64,000 bases of DNA. It comes from Linanthus parryae (lineage: Eukaryota; Streptophyta; Magnoliopsida; Ericales; Polemoniaceae). Where the stretch lies: positions 18,821,363-18,885,362 of the forward strand of contig JALGPY010000010.1 in NCBI GenBank assembly GCA_023055425.1, written 5' to 3'. A model generated the notes under the pieces. The model saw nothing but the letters and a program-made list of their open reading frames with translations, was not told the DNA's origin and did not search any database. This document shows, one piece after another, positions 10,476 through 22,233 of the stretch; positions within the stretch are counted from its first letter, which is position 1, and the number at the start of each line of letters is the position of its first letter. The translations under genes and the position numbers were made by a program.

Positions 10476-11906
10476 TGTTGGAATAGATGCCCTAGAGGCA
10501 ATCGTAGATTTAGTATGAACAATGTTTTGGCTAGAATATTCATTTATTATTTATGGCGATATTTAATATAATGAAGTCGTTAGATAATTGTGTTATTTAT
10601 CTTAAATATCCCTAGTCCATTATATTGATTAATAGGACAATCAAGTATAGACTAGTATGTGGATAGATTGATATAGAGATATCAAGTCTAACACATGGGT
10701 GTGCATTAGGAGTAATGGCATACTGGATTGACCCACAACGAAAAGGATACATTAGATTATGTGAAGTCACAATCGCTTTTCGTAGTGCTAATATTATTGC
10801 AATCCTTGGACTTGAAGTCACTAGATACTCTAGTTGTGAAATATTGCGCTTTGATGTTATCAAACGTTACACCGTAACTGGGTAATCATAAAGGTGGCTA
10901 TCGGGCGTGATAGGAAGCAAGCTTAGAGATCGTAGTGATGTAGATAGGATTTGTCCCTCCCACATAATGGGGGGTAAATATCCACGGCCACTCGAGGGAT
11001 GAGGCTTATTGAATGTCTGGCCAGACTCAGATAAATTAATATAGAGATATTAATTTTATCTGCAAGTATAAGCATATTCCCAGGATCGAGGAACTATGGA
11101 TTGGATATACGAGTGTGACTATTTATGTCTCGTGTCCAATCCGGATATGGAGACAAAGGGATAATGCAATATGACATATTGGGCACAAAGGTTTGTCGGG
11201 ATCACTGACTATTTCTATTGGTTGGGTGGCATGGATGTGTTGCTAGACACCGCTCCATGTTAGTAATAGTTACTACCAACTATATAGAAACCTATGGGGT
11301 CACACGTCAAATAGAGTAGAGCTAGATTTGGGATTAATTAATAAATATTAATTAATAGAAGGATCATTGTGCAACACCTTGCAAACTTAGTAGGACTAAT
11401 TTGCAAGGAAGGGAATAGTTCTAGTCCTACTAGAACTAGAAAACTCTAATATGGAAACAACAAGGAGTTGTTGGAGTATATATATAAGAGGCTCTAGCTT
11501 CCTTCCCACATGAGTTATTATTAGACATAACACAAAGAGTGGGAGAGAGCAAAAGAGAGAGCAAGACAAAGAGCTAGGGCCGAAACCCTAGCCCCCCGTC
11601 CGCCCCCTCTACCCGACGGCAAAAGGTGGCCCGAGCCCCTTTTGTGCTTTGTTGCTTTGATCTTCTTCCCTCTTCCTCCGGGTTCAAGCTAGCACTTGTG
11701 GAGAAGGAAGAATCTAGATCTCACCTCTAGACGTGGATCAACCGTAGAGACGAGGACATCATTCTTCGTGTGATCTCACAAATCAAAAGGTACACATCTT
11801 CTATGACCTTAATCATGTTATGATGTCTCTTCCTGTGATCCTTGGTGGGCTTTGAGTAGGATTAATTTTTGTTATTCCGCTGCGTTACCTACGTCAAAAC
11901 CCAACA
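10476..11906 (+). repeat. 5' LTR of copia A
   Basis: 1431 bp, starts TGTTGGAATAG and ends AAACCCAACA. It contains a probable TATA box (TATATATATAAG, 11477-11488) and a G/C-rich transcribed leader (about 11570-11640). Confidence 0.95.
11477..11488 (+). promoter_or_regulatory. Probable TATA box of the copia A LTR
   Basis: TATATATATAAG lies about 430 bp before the LTR end, within a U3-like context. The same box is at 18471-18482 in the 3' LTR. Transcription start is inferred to be some 30 bp downstream. Confidence 0.6.
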
Positions 11907-11907
11907 G

Positions 11908-11920
11908 TGGTATCAGAGCC
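11908..11920 (+). other. Primer binding site (tRNA-Met) of copia A
   Basis: TGGTATCAGAGCC one base after the LTR matches the 3' end complement of plant initiator tRNA-Met, the usual primer for copia elements. Confidence 0.93.
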
Positions 11921-13519
11921 ACAGGTCGTAGAGCATAACATGATATTATGTGTTTACGATTTCAGTTCATACACCGTATTATTGTTTATTACGCGAAAAC
12001 TGAAAAAAAATTGGCATAGTAGATGCAATATTGAATTTGATTCAATCAAACAAGACCCAATTTAACATTGGATGTTAGAATTGGTGAGTTTAATCACATA
12101 GGATGTGAATAATTGGGTTCTTGAAAAATTAGGGTTCATGGGCACATGATTGAAAAGGGGTTTTCAATTATGGAAACAAAGTTATGGAAATAATTCCATA
12201 AGGAAACAACCTTGCTTGGGCAACAAGGAAGGAGGAAGGGGACTAGGGGCGAAACCCTAGCCGCCCGCTCCTCCCTTGTGCGCCAAGCAAGGCCGCGGGC
12301 CTCTAGGCGTGCGGCGGTCCTAGGGTTCGGGCCACTTGTTGGCTTGGGCCCTTTGGACCGTTGTAAAACCCTAGTTACCCAATTTCATTAAAATTAAAAC
12401 AAACGCGTTAAAAAATTGGTTTTAACTGTATTATGTGCTTTATTGCATGGTGGATGGATATGGCCTAGGATTGTGGATGTTTATTGTTTTGTGGTTTGGT
12501 TTACGGCCTGCGAGCTGATCAAATTAATGTAATAATTAATTAAGTTTTACGGACTGCGAGTCGTCTTTTTCTCCTCGACATGTGAGGCTTTTGTTAGTTA
12601 TTTATTCTAGATGTTAGGCTAGAATTAGAAGTATTTAGATGATAGCCAAGAACATGGAGAAGAAGACCGGAGAACCAAAGGAGCCAAAAGACATCCCTAG
12701 GCGCGCAGCTATGGTGGAGCACATGGAGATGAGCTCGGCACTTTAGGGAAACTAGATATTATCATTGGCTTGATAATATCATTAGTCTAGGGGCCATATC
12801 CATGCCAGGTTTTTTTATTTTATTTTGTGGATGTTTATTATTCATGCCTTGTTATTTATTTTGTGTGTATGGCGCTCCAAGCAAAACGATAACAAGATAA
12901 TAATAAACAAGGTTGGTCTTTTATTGTGGATGGCCCAATCCAAATAAGTAGACCATGTTGATAAGATCAACCAAACAACTTAAAAGAAATCCCTCAATTA
13001 AATATTGCGTTTTGCCTCCTCTTGCCAAAACACCCTTCATGATCATGGCCTATTAAAATTCGGGCTTGCCAAAGCAAGGCGATTTTAATTTTTCATGATG
13101 TGTTGCGGACGACGCAAGCTAGTAATGCGTGTATGTTGAAAGCGAGAGGTTGAACGCAACTAGGCAAGAGTCAATTGGGTTGATGAGCTTAGAGGCATGA
13201 CAATTAGGAGTTATCTAATTGGATAAAGAATAAAAGGAATTTATTCACCTAATTGGACCAAGAGTTGCATGGGATGCAATTGGAATGGTTCCTACCTAAA
13301 TAACCAATTCTTGGGTGACTTGCCAAAGCAAGCTCAAGAAGAAGTGAAAAAGGGATCTTGGACCCACTAGAAAGTATAAAGATATTTTCCGCTTTAATGG
13401 TGAGGGCTATTAATCCGAGAAAAATAGTGGGAGCTATATTTAATGATCTAGCCATTGTTAAATATAGTTAAATTGTTCAAAATACTAAATTGCATATTTC
13501 TCGTTTTGTAGAATTCCAA
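11921..13519 (+). other. Untranslated leader of copia A
   Basis: 1.6 kb between the primer site and the gag ATG, with no long ORF. It contains a GC-rich block (12225-12330) and AT-rich stretches. A long leader is common in this lineage. Confidence 0.7.
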
Positions 13520-16500
13520 ATGGCAAACAACAACGCATCGAGTTCATCCCTACGATCTGTCCTTGAGAAGGATAAATTGTCTGGAACAAATTTCCTTGAC
13601 TGGTACAGAAACTTGAGGATTGTCCTCAAGCAAGAAAAGAAGCTGTACGTCTTGGACACTCCAATTCCAGACCCACCACAAGATGAGTCTCTACTAGCGG
13701 AAGTAAGGTCACGTCAGAAACATACTGATGATTCCAATGACGTGACTTGCCTCATGCTTTGCACCATGACTGGTGAGCTTCAGAAGCAACACGAGAACAT
13801 GGAAGCCTATGATATGATCAGACACTTGAAACAATTGTTTCAGGAACAGGCAAGGCATGAGCGCTATGAGGTGTCTAAAGCATTGTTCAAAAGTAGTCTT
13901 GCAGAGGGGAATCCAGTAGGCCCTCATGTACTCCGAATGATCGGGTACATAGAGAACCTTGAGAGACTGGGGTTCCCACTCGGCCAGGACTTGGCGACTG
14001 ATCTCGTCTTGCAATCGTTGCCTGACAGTTATAATCAGTTCATTATGAACTATAATATGAACGAGATCAACAAGTCTTTGCCAGACCTATTGAACATGCT
14101 AAAGACAGCTGAGCAAAGCATCAATAAAGGCAAGGGCAAAGCCATAATGATGGTCCACAAGAAGAAGGGCAAGTCAGTTGCATCTACTTCAAAAGGAAAA
14201 CGCAAGAAAGTTGCGAAATCCAAGGAAGCCCTGAAGCCTAGTGGAGGCGTGGCTAAAGGTGAATGTCACTACTGCAGCCAGCCGGGTCACTGGAGGAGGA
14301 ATTGCCCTAAATATCTGGAGGATAAGAAGCTTGGAATAGTGATTCCACCACCACCAGGTATTTATGTTATAGACGTCAATCTCTCTATTTCATCATCCTG
14401 GGTATTGGATACCGGATGTGGTTCTCACATTTGTCGTAATGTGCAGGATTTGAAAAGAAGTAGAAGATTGCGAAAAGGGGAGATAGACTTGCGCGTCGGG
14501 AATGGAGCAAAGGTTGCTGCATTAGCTGTAGGCGTTTATGAGCTATCTTTGCCTTCTGGACTTATTTTAGAATTAGACAATTGCTTTTATGTGCCTGCTA
14601 TGAGCAGAAACATTATTTCCGTTTCTTGTTTGGACGAGAAAGGTTTTTCTATTTCAATAAAGGACAAGTGTTGCTCCATTTATTTTGATAGTATGCACTA
14701 TTGTAGTGCGCATTTGTCTAATGAATTGTATATCCTTGATCTAAATAATCCAATCTATAACATAAATACTAAAAGGATTAAAACTTATGATTTAAATCCT
14801 ACATATCTATGGCACTGTCGTTTAGGCCATATAAATGAGAAACGCATATCTAGACTCCATAAGGATGGACTTCTAGACTCATTTGATTTGGAATCATATG
14901 AGACATGTGAATCTTGTTTATTAGGAAAAATGACAAAGTCCCCTTTCAATAAGAAAGGCGAGCGGACTAGTGAGTTATTGGCACTCATACATACTGATGT
15001 ATGCGGACCATTCCCCACGCCGGCCAGAGGTGGTTATACCTACTTCATCACATTTACTGATGATTTCAGTAGATATGGATTTGTATACCTTATGAAGGCC
15101 AAATCTGAATCCTTTGAACTGTTCAAGGAATTCAAGAATGAAGTAGAGAAGCAACTTGACAAGAGTATTAAAGCTCTACGATCGGATCGTGGAGGAGAAT
15201 ACTTAAGCCAAGAGTTTGATGAGTATCTTAGAGAGTGTGGGATAGTATCCCAGCTCACTCCACCCGGAACACCACAATGGAATGGTGTATCTGAGACGAG
15301 GAATCGCACTCTATTAGATATGGTGCGATCTATGATGTCTCAAACAGATCTTCCGATATCCTTTTGGGGACATGCTCTAATGACGACAGCTTTTACCATT
15401 AACCGTGTTCCATCCAAATCAGTCATGAAGACACCATATGAGATATGGACTGGGAGGCGTCCCATAGTGTCGTTTATGAAGATTTGGGGCTGCGACGTCT
15501 ATGTAAAGCGTTTACAGACAGACAAGCTCGGGCCTAAGGCGGATAAGTGTAAGTTTGTGGGATATCCTAAAGAGACTGAAGGATATTACTTCTATAACCC
15601 TACCGAGAACAAAGTGTTTGTTGCTCGGACCGGCGTGTTTCTAGAAAGAGAACTAGTCTCTAAAGAGGCAAGTGGGAGGGTTGTAGAACTTGAAGAAATT
15701 CATGAACCACAAACCACTAAACCAATAATGGAACATGAACAGGAACCACAAGAAGTTGTGGAAGAGCCTGTTCAGGTAACACAGGAACTCCGTAGATCAG
15801 GAAGAGTGTGCCATGAGCCAGAGAGGTATGGACTTCTCGTGACTGAGCCCGATGACGTACCACTCATGGATGATGAGCCTGCAAACTATGGAGAAGCCAT
15901 GAGTGGCCCAGACTCTAAGAAGTGGCTAGAAGCCATGAGATCCGAAATGGATTCCATGTACACCAACAAAGTATGGACTTTGGTGGAACCACCCGAAGGG
16001 GCTCGACCCATAGGGTGCAAGTGGGTCTTCAAGAAGAAGACCGACATGGATGGCAAGGTAGTTGCCTATAAGGACCGATTGGTGGCCAAAGGTTATAGAC
16101 AAATTCATGGTATTGACTATGATGAGACCTTTTCACCAGTCGCCATGACTAAATCCATTCGAATCTTACTTGCTATTGCAGCATACTACGACTATGAGAT
16201 TTGGCAAATGGATGTCAAAACAGCGTTCCTTGATGGGAACCTCCTTGAGGATGTGTACATGACACAACCAGAGGGTTTTGAGGATCCAGAGAATGCCAAT
16301 AAATTTTGTAAGTTGCAAAGGTCCATTTATGGATTAAAGCAAGCTTCTAGGAGCTGGAATCGACGTTTTGATGACGCAGTCAAAGAGTTTGGCTTCATCA
16401 AGAACGAAGATGAGCCTTGTGTTTACAAGAAGGTTAGTGGGAGCTCTATAGTATTTCTGGTCTTGTATGTGGATGACATACTAATCATTGGCAATGATAT

Positions 16501-17455
16501 TCCTACTCTGCAATCTGTTAAAGATTGGCTAGGAAAGTGCTTTGCGATGAAAGACTTAGGAGACGCAGCCTATATACTTGGTATAAAGATCTATAGAGAT
16601 AGATCTAAAAGGTTGCTTGGCCTAAGTCAGAGTACATATATTGACAAGGTGTTGAAGAGGTTCAACATGCAAGATTCCAAGAAGGGATTCTTGCCCATGT
16701 CACATGGAGTCACTCTTTCCAAGAATGACTGTCCCTCCAACGAGATGGAGAAGGACCGCATGAGCAGGATACCCTATGCTTCGGCCATAGGATCCATCAT
16801 GTACGCCATGCTATGTACTAGACCAGACGTATCATACGCGTTGAGTAAGGTGAGCAGATATCAGTCCAATCCGGGTAAGAGTCACTGGATTGCTGTCAAG
16901 AACATCCTAAAGTACTTGAGAAGAACTAAGGATGTATTCTTGATATTTGGAGGAATGGAAGAGCTAAGTGTAAAGGGTTACACTGACGCAAGCTTCTAAA
17001 CCGACAAGGATGATTACAGATCGCAGTCTGGATACGTGTTTTGCCTGAATGGAGGAGCTGTAAGCTGGAAGAGTTCCAAGCAAGGAACAGTTGCTGATTC
17101 TACAACAGAAGCTGAGTACATTGCTGCTGCGGAAGCAGAAAAAGAGGCAGTATGGATAAAGAAGTTTATCGCTGAGCTCGGTGTGGTCCCTAACATAGTG
17201 GATCCCATAGAGTTGTACTGTGACAACTCTGAGGCAATCGCACAGGCGAAGGAACCAAGATCGCACCAAAAGTCAAAGCATGTACTTAGGAGATTCCATC
17301 TCATTCGTGATATGATCGATCGAGGAGATGTGAAGATGTGCAAGATTCCGACGGATGAAAACGTGTCAGATCCGCTCACGAAACCTCTTGCGCAGCGAAA
17401 GCATGAAGGGCACGCCAGATCTATAGGCATACGAGATGCGCCAGATTGGCTCTAG
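13520..17455 (+). CDS. Copia gag-pol polyprotein with one in-frame stop codon
   Basis: The ATG at 13520 ([10 protein letters not shown]) is preferred over an upstream in-frame TTG at 13490. One frame runs 1311 codons to TAG 17453-17455, broken only by TAA at 16997-16999 (codon 1160), where copy B has CAA (Gln). Domains: GAG (residues ~20-230); CCHC knuckle [14 protein letters not shown] (from Cys249); protease DTG (297-299); GAG-pre-integrase (LWHCRLGH); integrase Asp493, Asp556 and Glu592 (35 residues between the last two); RT with YVDD at 983-986; RNase H ([19 protein letters not shown], then YCDNSEA). All catalytic residues I can check remain. The single nonsense codon cuts off RNase H, so autonomous transposition of this copy is doubtful. 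Confidence 0.95.
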
Positions 17456-17469
17456 TGAAAGTGGGAGAC
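17456..17469 (+). other. Polypurine tract of copia A
   Basis: TGAAAGTGGGAGAC lies directly between the polyprotein stop and the 3' LTR; it primes plus-strand DNA synthesis in this element class. Confidence 0.85.
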
Positions 17470-18895
17470 TGTTGGAATAGATGCCCTAGAGGCAATCGTA
17501 GATTTAGTATGAACAATGTTTTGGCTAGAATATTCATTTATTATTTATGGCGATATTTAATATAATGAAGTCCTTAGATAAATTGTGTTATTTATCTTAA
17601 ATATCCCTAGTCCATTATATTGATTAATAGGACAATCAAGTATAGACTAGTATGTGGATAGATTGATATGGAGATATCAAGTCTAACACATGGGTGTGCA
17701 TTAGGAGTAATGGCATACTGGATTGGCCCACGACGAAAAGGATACATTAGATTATGTGAAGCCACAATCGCTTTTCGTAGTGCTAATATTATTGCAATCC
17801 TTGGACTTGAAGTCATTAGATACTCTAGTTGTGAAATATTGCGCTTTGATGTTATCAAACGTTACACCGTAACTGGGTAATCATAAAGGTGGCTATCGGG
17901 CGTGATAGGAAGCAAGCTTAGAGATCGTAGTGATGTAGATAGGATTTGTCCCTCCCACATAACGGGGGTAAATATCCACGACCACTCGAGGGATGAGGCT
18001 TATTGAATGTCTGGCCAGACTCAGATAAATTAATATAGAGATATTAATGTTGCAAGTATAAGCATATTCCCAGGATCGAGGAACTATGGATTGGATATAC
18101 GAGTGTGACTATTTATGTCTCGTGTCCAATCCGGATATGGAGACAAAGGGATAATGCAATATGACATATTGGGCACAAAGGTTTGTCGGGATCACTGACT
18201 ATTTCTATTGGTTGGGTGGCATGGATGTGTTGCTAGACACCGCTCCATGTTAGTAATAGTTACTACCAACTATATAGAAACCTATGGGGTCACACGTCAA
18301 ATAGAGTAGAGCTAGATTTGGGATTAATTAATAAATATTAATTAATAGAAGGATCATTGTGCAACACCTTGCAAACTTAGTAGGACTAATTTGCAAGGAA
18401 GGGAATAGTTCTAGTCCTACTAGAACTAGAAAACTCTAATATGGAAACAACAAGGAGTTGTTGGAGTATATATATAAGAGGCTCTAGCTTCCTTCCCACA
18501 TGAGTTATTATTAGACATAACACAAAGAGTGGGAGAGAGCAAAAGAGAGAGCAAGACAAAGAGCTAGGGCCGAAACCCTAGCCCCCCGTCCGCCCCTCTA
18601 CCCGACGGCAAAAGGTGGCCCGAGCCCCTTTTGTGCTTTGTTGCTTTGATCTTATTCCCTCTTCCTCCGGGTTCAAGCTAGCACTTGTGGAGAAGGAAGA
18701 ATCTAGATCTCACCTCTAGACGTGGATCAACCGTAGAGACGAGGACATCATTCTTCGTGTGATCTCACAAATCAAAAGGTACACATCTTCTATGACCTTA
18801 ATCATGTTATGATGTCTCTTCCTGTGATCCTTGGTGGGCTTTGAGTAGGATTAATTTTTGTTATTCCGCTGCGTTACCTACGTCAAAACCCAACA
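17470..18895 (+). repeat. 3' LTR of copia A
   Basis: 1426 bp, nearly identical to the 5' LTR. Visible differences include a small deletion near 18048 (attaatgttgcaag versus attaattttatctgcaag) and a few substitutions. Followed by TSD GTTAA. Confidence 0.95.
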
Positions 18896-18984
18896 GTTAA
18901 CTCTATGTTAACTTAGTCGGGCAAGAGCACTGACAATCTCCTATCGGTCTAGATAATTCAATCCTTCTGAATTATGAGGTGTAT
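18896..18984. other. Continuation of the interrupted gypsy LTR fragment
   Basis: Begins with the TSD copy GTTAA and runs on with LTR-like sequence (cgggcaagagcactgacaat). It ends with TGTAT, the target duplication of the next element. Only about 90 bp separate two full insertions. Confidence 0.55.
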
Positions 18985-21878
18985 TGTAGTACCCCGTATT
19001 TTAATTAGGGGTTATTTGTTTATTTTGGAAAAATATTTGACGATTTAAAGAAATTAATATTTCAAACTTATTCTTGACTTAATTTTAGTTTCTAAAGTAT
19101 AAGGGTATTATGTGGCATTTATGATTATCTAGTATTCCGTTTTGGGGCTATTTTTAATTTATAAAAGTTTTAGTACTTGCTATTTTTACTATCAAAAGTG
19201 AAAATAAGATAATTGTGTTTATATTCATTAGTTAGTATCGCATTCCGAAAATACCCCTCTTGTACGTGTAATCTTGTACTTACCATCAATTTTCAATATT
19301 CGCATCTCAACCCTCATTTTATTTATACTTCAATTTCTACCCCAATAATTTGTTGGAAGAATTTTTGTCTCTCATAAGCCCCTCCCCACCACTACCAAAG
19401 TCAACACTAATAAAAAAAAAATACTCCTAACTCTTCCTATGGAGCTATACCCACACATACAGTCACATATGCATATAAGATGCAACCCCCCACACACACT
19501 ACCACTACCATATCATTTCATCACTCCTTCCACCCTCAAGTATCTCTCTCTCTCACTCCTAAATTTCGTCCAAAACAATGAGGGCATCATAAACATCACC
19601 CTCTTCCTCAAAAACCCACTTCTCTCATCTCTCTCTTGCTTTCATTGAAGGAGCTTCAAGTCTAGGGAGAAATCAAGCACTCCAAGACTCTCTAAAACTC
19701 CAAAATCTCTCTAAGGGATAGTAGTAAGTGTTATTTCCTTTCTATTCTCCTTCATAGGTTGTGAAAATTGTGTTAGAAGCATGTCTTGTTGGAAATTTCT
19801 TGAATTGATGATGCATGTGTGCCTAGAGCATGAAATTGGGACTTTGGACTTGTGTTTTATCTAAATGGTTGTGTTTGAGCATAGGAACATGTTTCTCAAG
19901 TAGCATGTATCATAGAAATGATTTGATCTAGATTTGGAGGTTTTAGGGAAACATGCATGTTGATACAATTTGTGTAGTGTGTGAAAAACGTGATCTTTCT
20001 TATACTTTGGTCTCTTTAAAAAATTTAAAACTTACATTTTATGAAACTAGAATCAGAGGGGGTCACTTTGAGAAAAAAATAATCTTCATAGCATTCTTGA
20101 ATAATGAGTAATGGTCATTTGAACTTGCATGTTTTCTGGAACTCTGTTTCTTAACCAATCTTGCCATTTTCACTAAATATCCCTTTTTCAGTAACTTTTG
20201 GCACCCTTATTTTTTGTGGTTTAACTAGACACATACATGATTAGTTCTGGAGAAGATGAGCATCATTTCCACTATCCTAGTGGTAGAAATCACCTTTCAA
20301 AGTTGAGATTTACTTTCAGACTTGTCTCTGCACAACACTCTTTGCTTATTTCATATCTTTATTTCTATAATAGCTATTAATACGATTCTTGATGTTTCAG
20401 ATACTAGACATATTTTTCTACCGTATGATAGAGTTTCATAATAATTTTTAAAATTATTTCGGTATGGTAAATATGGCTCCAAAGTCACAGCTACAATTCT
20501 GTCCAGAATTGTAGTTTCACATTTTTTTGAAAACTTTACTTTTTGAATTTCTAAGGGGTTTGTTGGACTTATTTTGATATGTGAGCATCATTTTATATTC
20601 ATAAGTGACATTTAGAATCATGTGCATATAGAACACGTATTCGACACGTGAGTACACCACTTGAAAACGGGCTTTATTGGGATACTTAAGGATGAACCAA
20701 GTCTTATGACCTAGCAAACACCCATATAGGATTAGGGCATTATTTATTTAGAAGTAACATCTTTGTGACTAGGGATTTTTAAATTTTAGGAAAAGAATTC
20801 GTGGACGAAGGCTTCGTCGACGCCCCTTCGTACTAACTGCTGAGGCGACTTCAGGTGAGTTTACGTGCTTAGCCTTGTGTTCCTAGCTTCTTTCGTGTCG
20901 AAAGTTAATTTTATAAATTGTCTCAAAATGTGTTTGTGATTCACATGTCTTACTTGAGTTTTTTTACGTTTTGGAATGGTTTTTTTTGAAACTATCACAC
21001 GATAAATTATAAATCGTTAATAACGTGAAGTGGAAGAATTCACATGTACCGGAACCAGTTATGTTACTTATCACGGGTTTTGATCCCTTGGGTTTTATAC
21101 CCTAAAATGCGGGACTCCGTGTGCCCCCGACTCCTTTAGCCGTAGGCTGGAGTACTGCTTTCTAGATACCACTCCTTTGATTGACGCTCTTAGGAGGGTG
21201 TTGCAACACTTAAGGTCTAGAATGTATGATGTGGTCATGATGGCTAGCGGGACGCGGAATGCGATCCACAACGCTTGGTAGAGAGGTTTAGGTTCTTGAG
21301 CCCCCTATACACCAGTACCATATTTTACTTTGTTCTGGTCTACCTGGGTTACAGCGCGACACATTGAACTTCTTTGCCCCAATGTTGGAAAAGTAAGACG
21401 GGTTGGAATTTAAAAAAGTGGTTTAACTCTTGCGACATTCATAATTGGTTATCGCCGTTGCAAACTCTTATATTGTTTTACTTATACTCTGTTACTGTTA
21501 TTTTATATAACTCGTGATTCATCAACATATCTCGTACTTCCTGTTTTTACATGCTAAGATGTATTTCACTCAGTTTTTTTGCTGATTTTCGAAACTGCGG
21601 TTCTTGTTTTCCTTCCCACCGCAGGTCTAAGAGCTGAGTATTTTGGAATAGAAGGACGCAAGACTCACTTAGACTATGAATGCCACCAGTAGTTGATATC
21701 TAAATGTTAGTTAACTTTTGTGTAATAGTAATCAGCTAGTGTGTAAGACTTATAATTTCATGTAGTTGTTTAATAATATAAGTATGTGTTGTGGATTATA
21801 TTGTTTTTGATCTCCGCCAATTCTATTAAGCATCGCCCTCCCGGTCTCGTCCCGAGCCGGATAAAGGGGGTTGTTGCA
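18985..21878 (+). repeat. 5' LTR of the TR-GAG element
   Basis: 2894 bp, no coding capacity. Contains a CT-rich block (19545-19700) and a GCTTCGTCGACG palindrome-like site near 20812. Lacks the ~50 bp present at 24441-24500 in the other LTR. Confidence 0.92.
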
Positions 21879-21879
21879 G

Positions 21880-21892
21880 GTGGTATCAGAGC
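21880..21892 (+). other. Primer binding site (tRNA-Met) of the TR-GAG element
   Basis: TGGTATCAGAGCA starts two bases after the LTR end (GTTGCAGG) and is complementary to initiator tRNA-Met. Confidence 0.88.
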
Positions 21893-22233
21893 AGTTCTTT
21901 CCACTAAGGGATAAAAACCTGTAGGGTAACCTAAAATGAACATAGGATAAGATAAAATACGGAAAGACGGGTACTTGGGGAGTTGGGATTCATTTCCTCA
22001 TTCATGATGAATTACTACTTGTTATCTGGAATTATTTTGTTTCGGGTTGGGGCCCTAGTGCCAATTACATTATGTGATTATGAAGCCTTACTTCTATTAT
22101 CCTTTTTGTGTGTGTTCTCTTTTGTGTATCTCGAAGAGATATATTGTGTGATTGGTAGATATTAAATACTTTGTTGTGACATGTTACTTGTGCTAGTACG
22201 TGTGTGGAGGTAAGAGATCTCTTAGGGTAAGAA

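Larger units (their letters stand above)
10476..18895 (+). mobile_element. Full-length Ty1/copia LTR retrotransposon, Angela-like (copy A)
   Basis: Two LTRs (10476-11906 and 17470-18895) start TGTTGG and end CCAACA. They are flanked by the 5-bp target duplication GTTAA (10471-10475 and 18896-18900). A tRNA-Met primer site, a gag-pol ORF (domain order GAG-PR-INT-RT-RH) and a purine-rich tract are all in place. By eye the LTRs differ at about ten substitutions and a few small indels, so the insertion is young. The LTR start (TGTTGGAATAGATGCCCTAG) resembles that of the Angela/BARE lineage. It sits inside the gypsy LTR fragment 10162-10475/18896-18984. Confidence 0.97.

Noticed and set aside
13490..13519. 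Upstream start of the copia polyprotein at 13490
   Set aside because: That codon is TTG; the ATG at 13520 is in frame and matches the expected GAG start.
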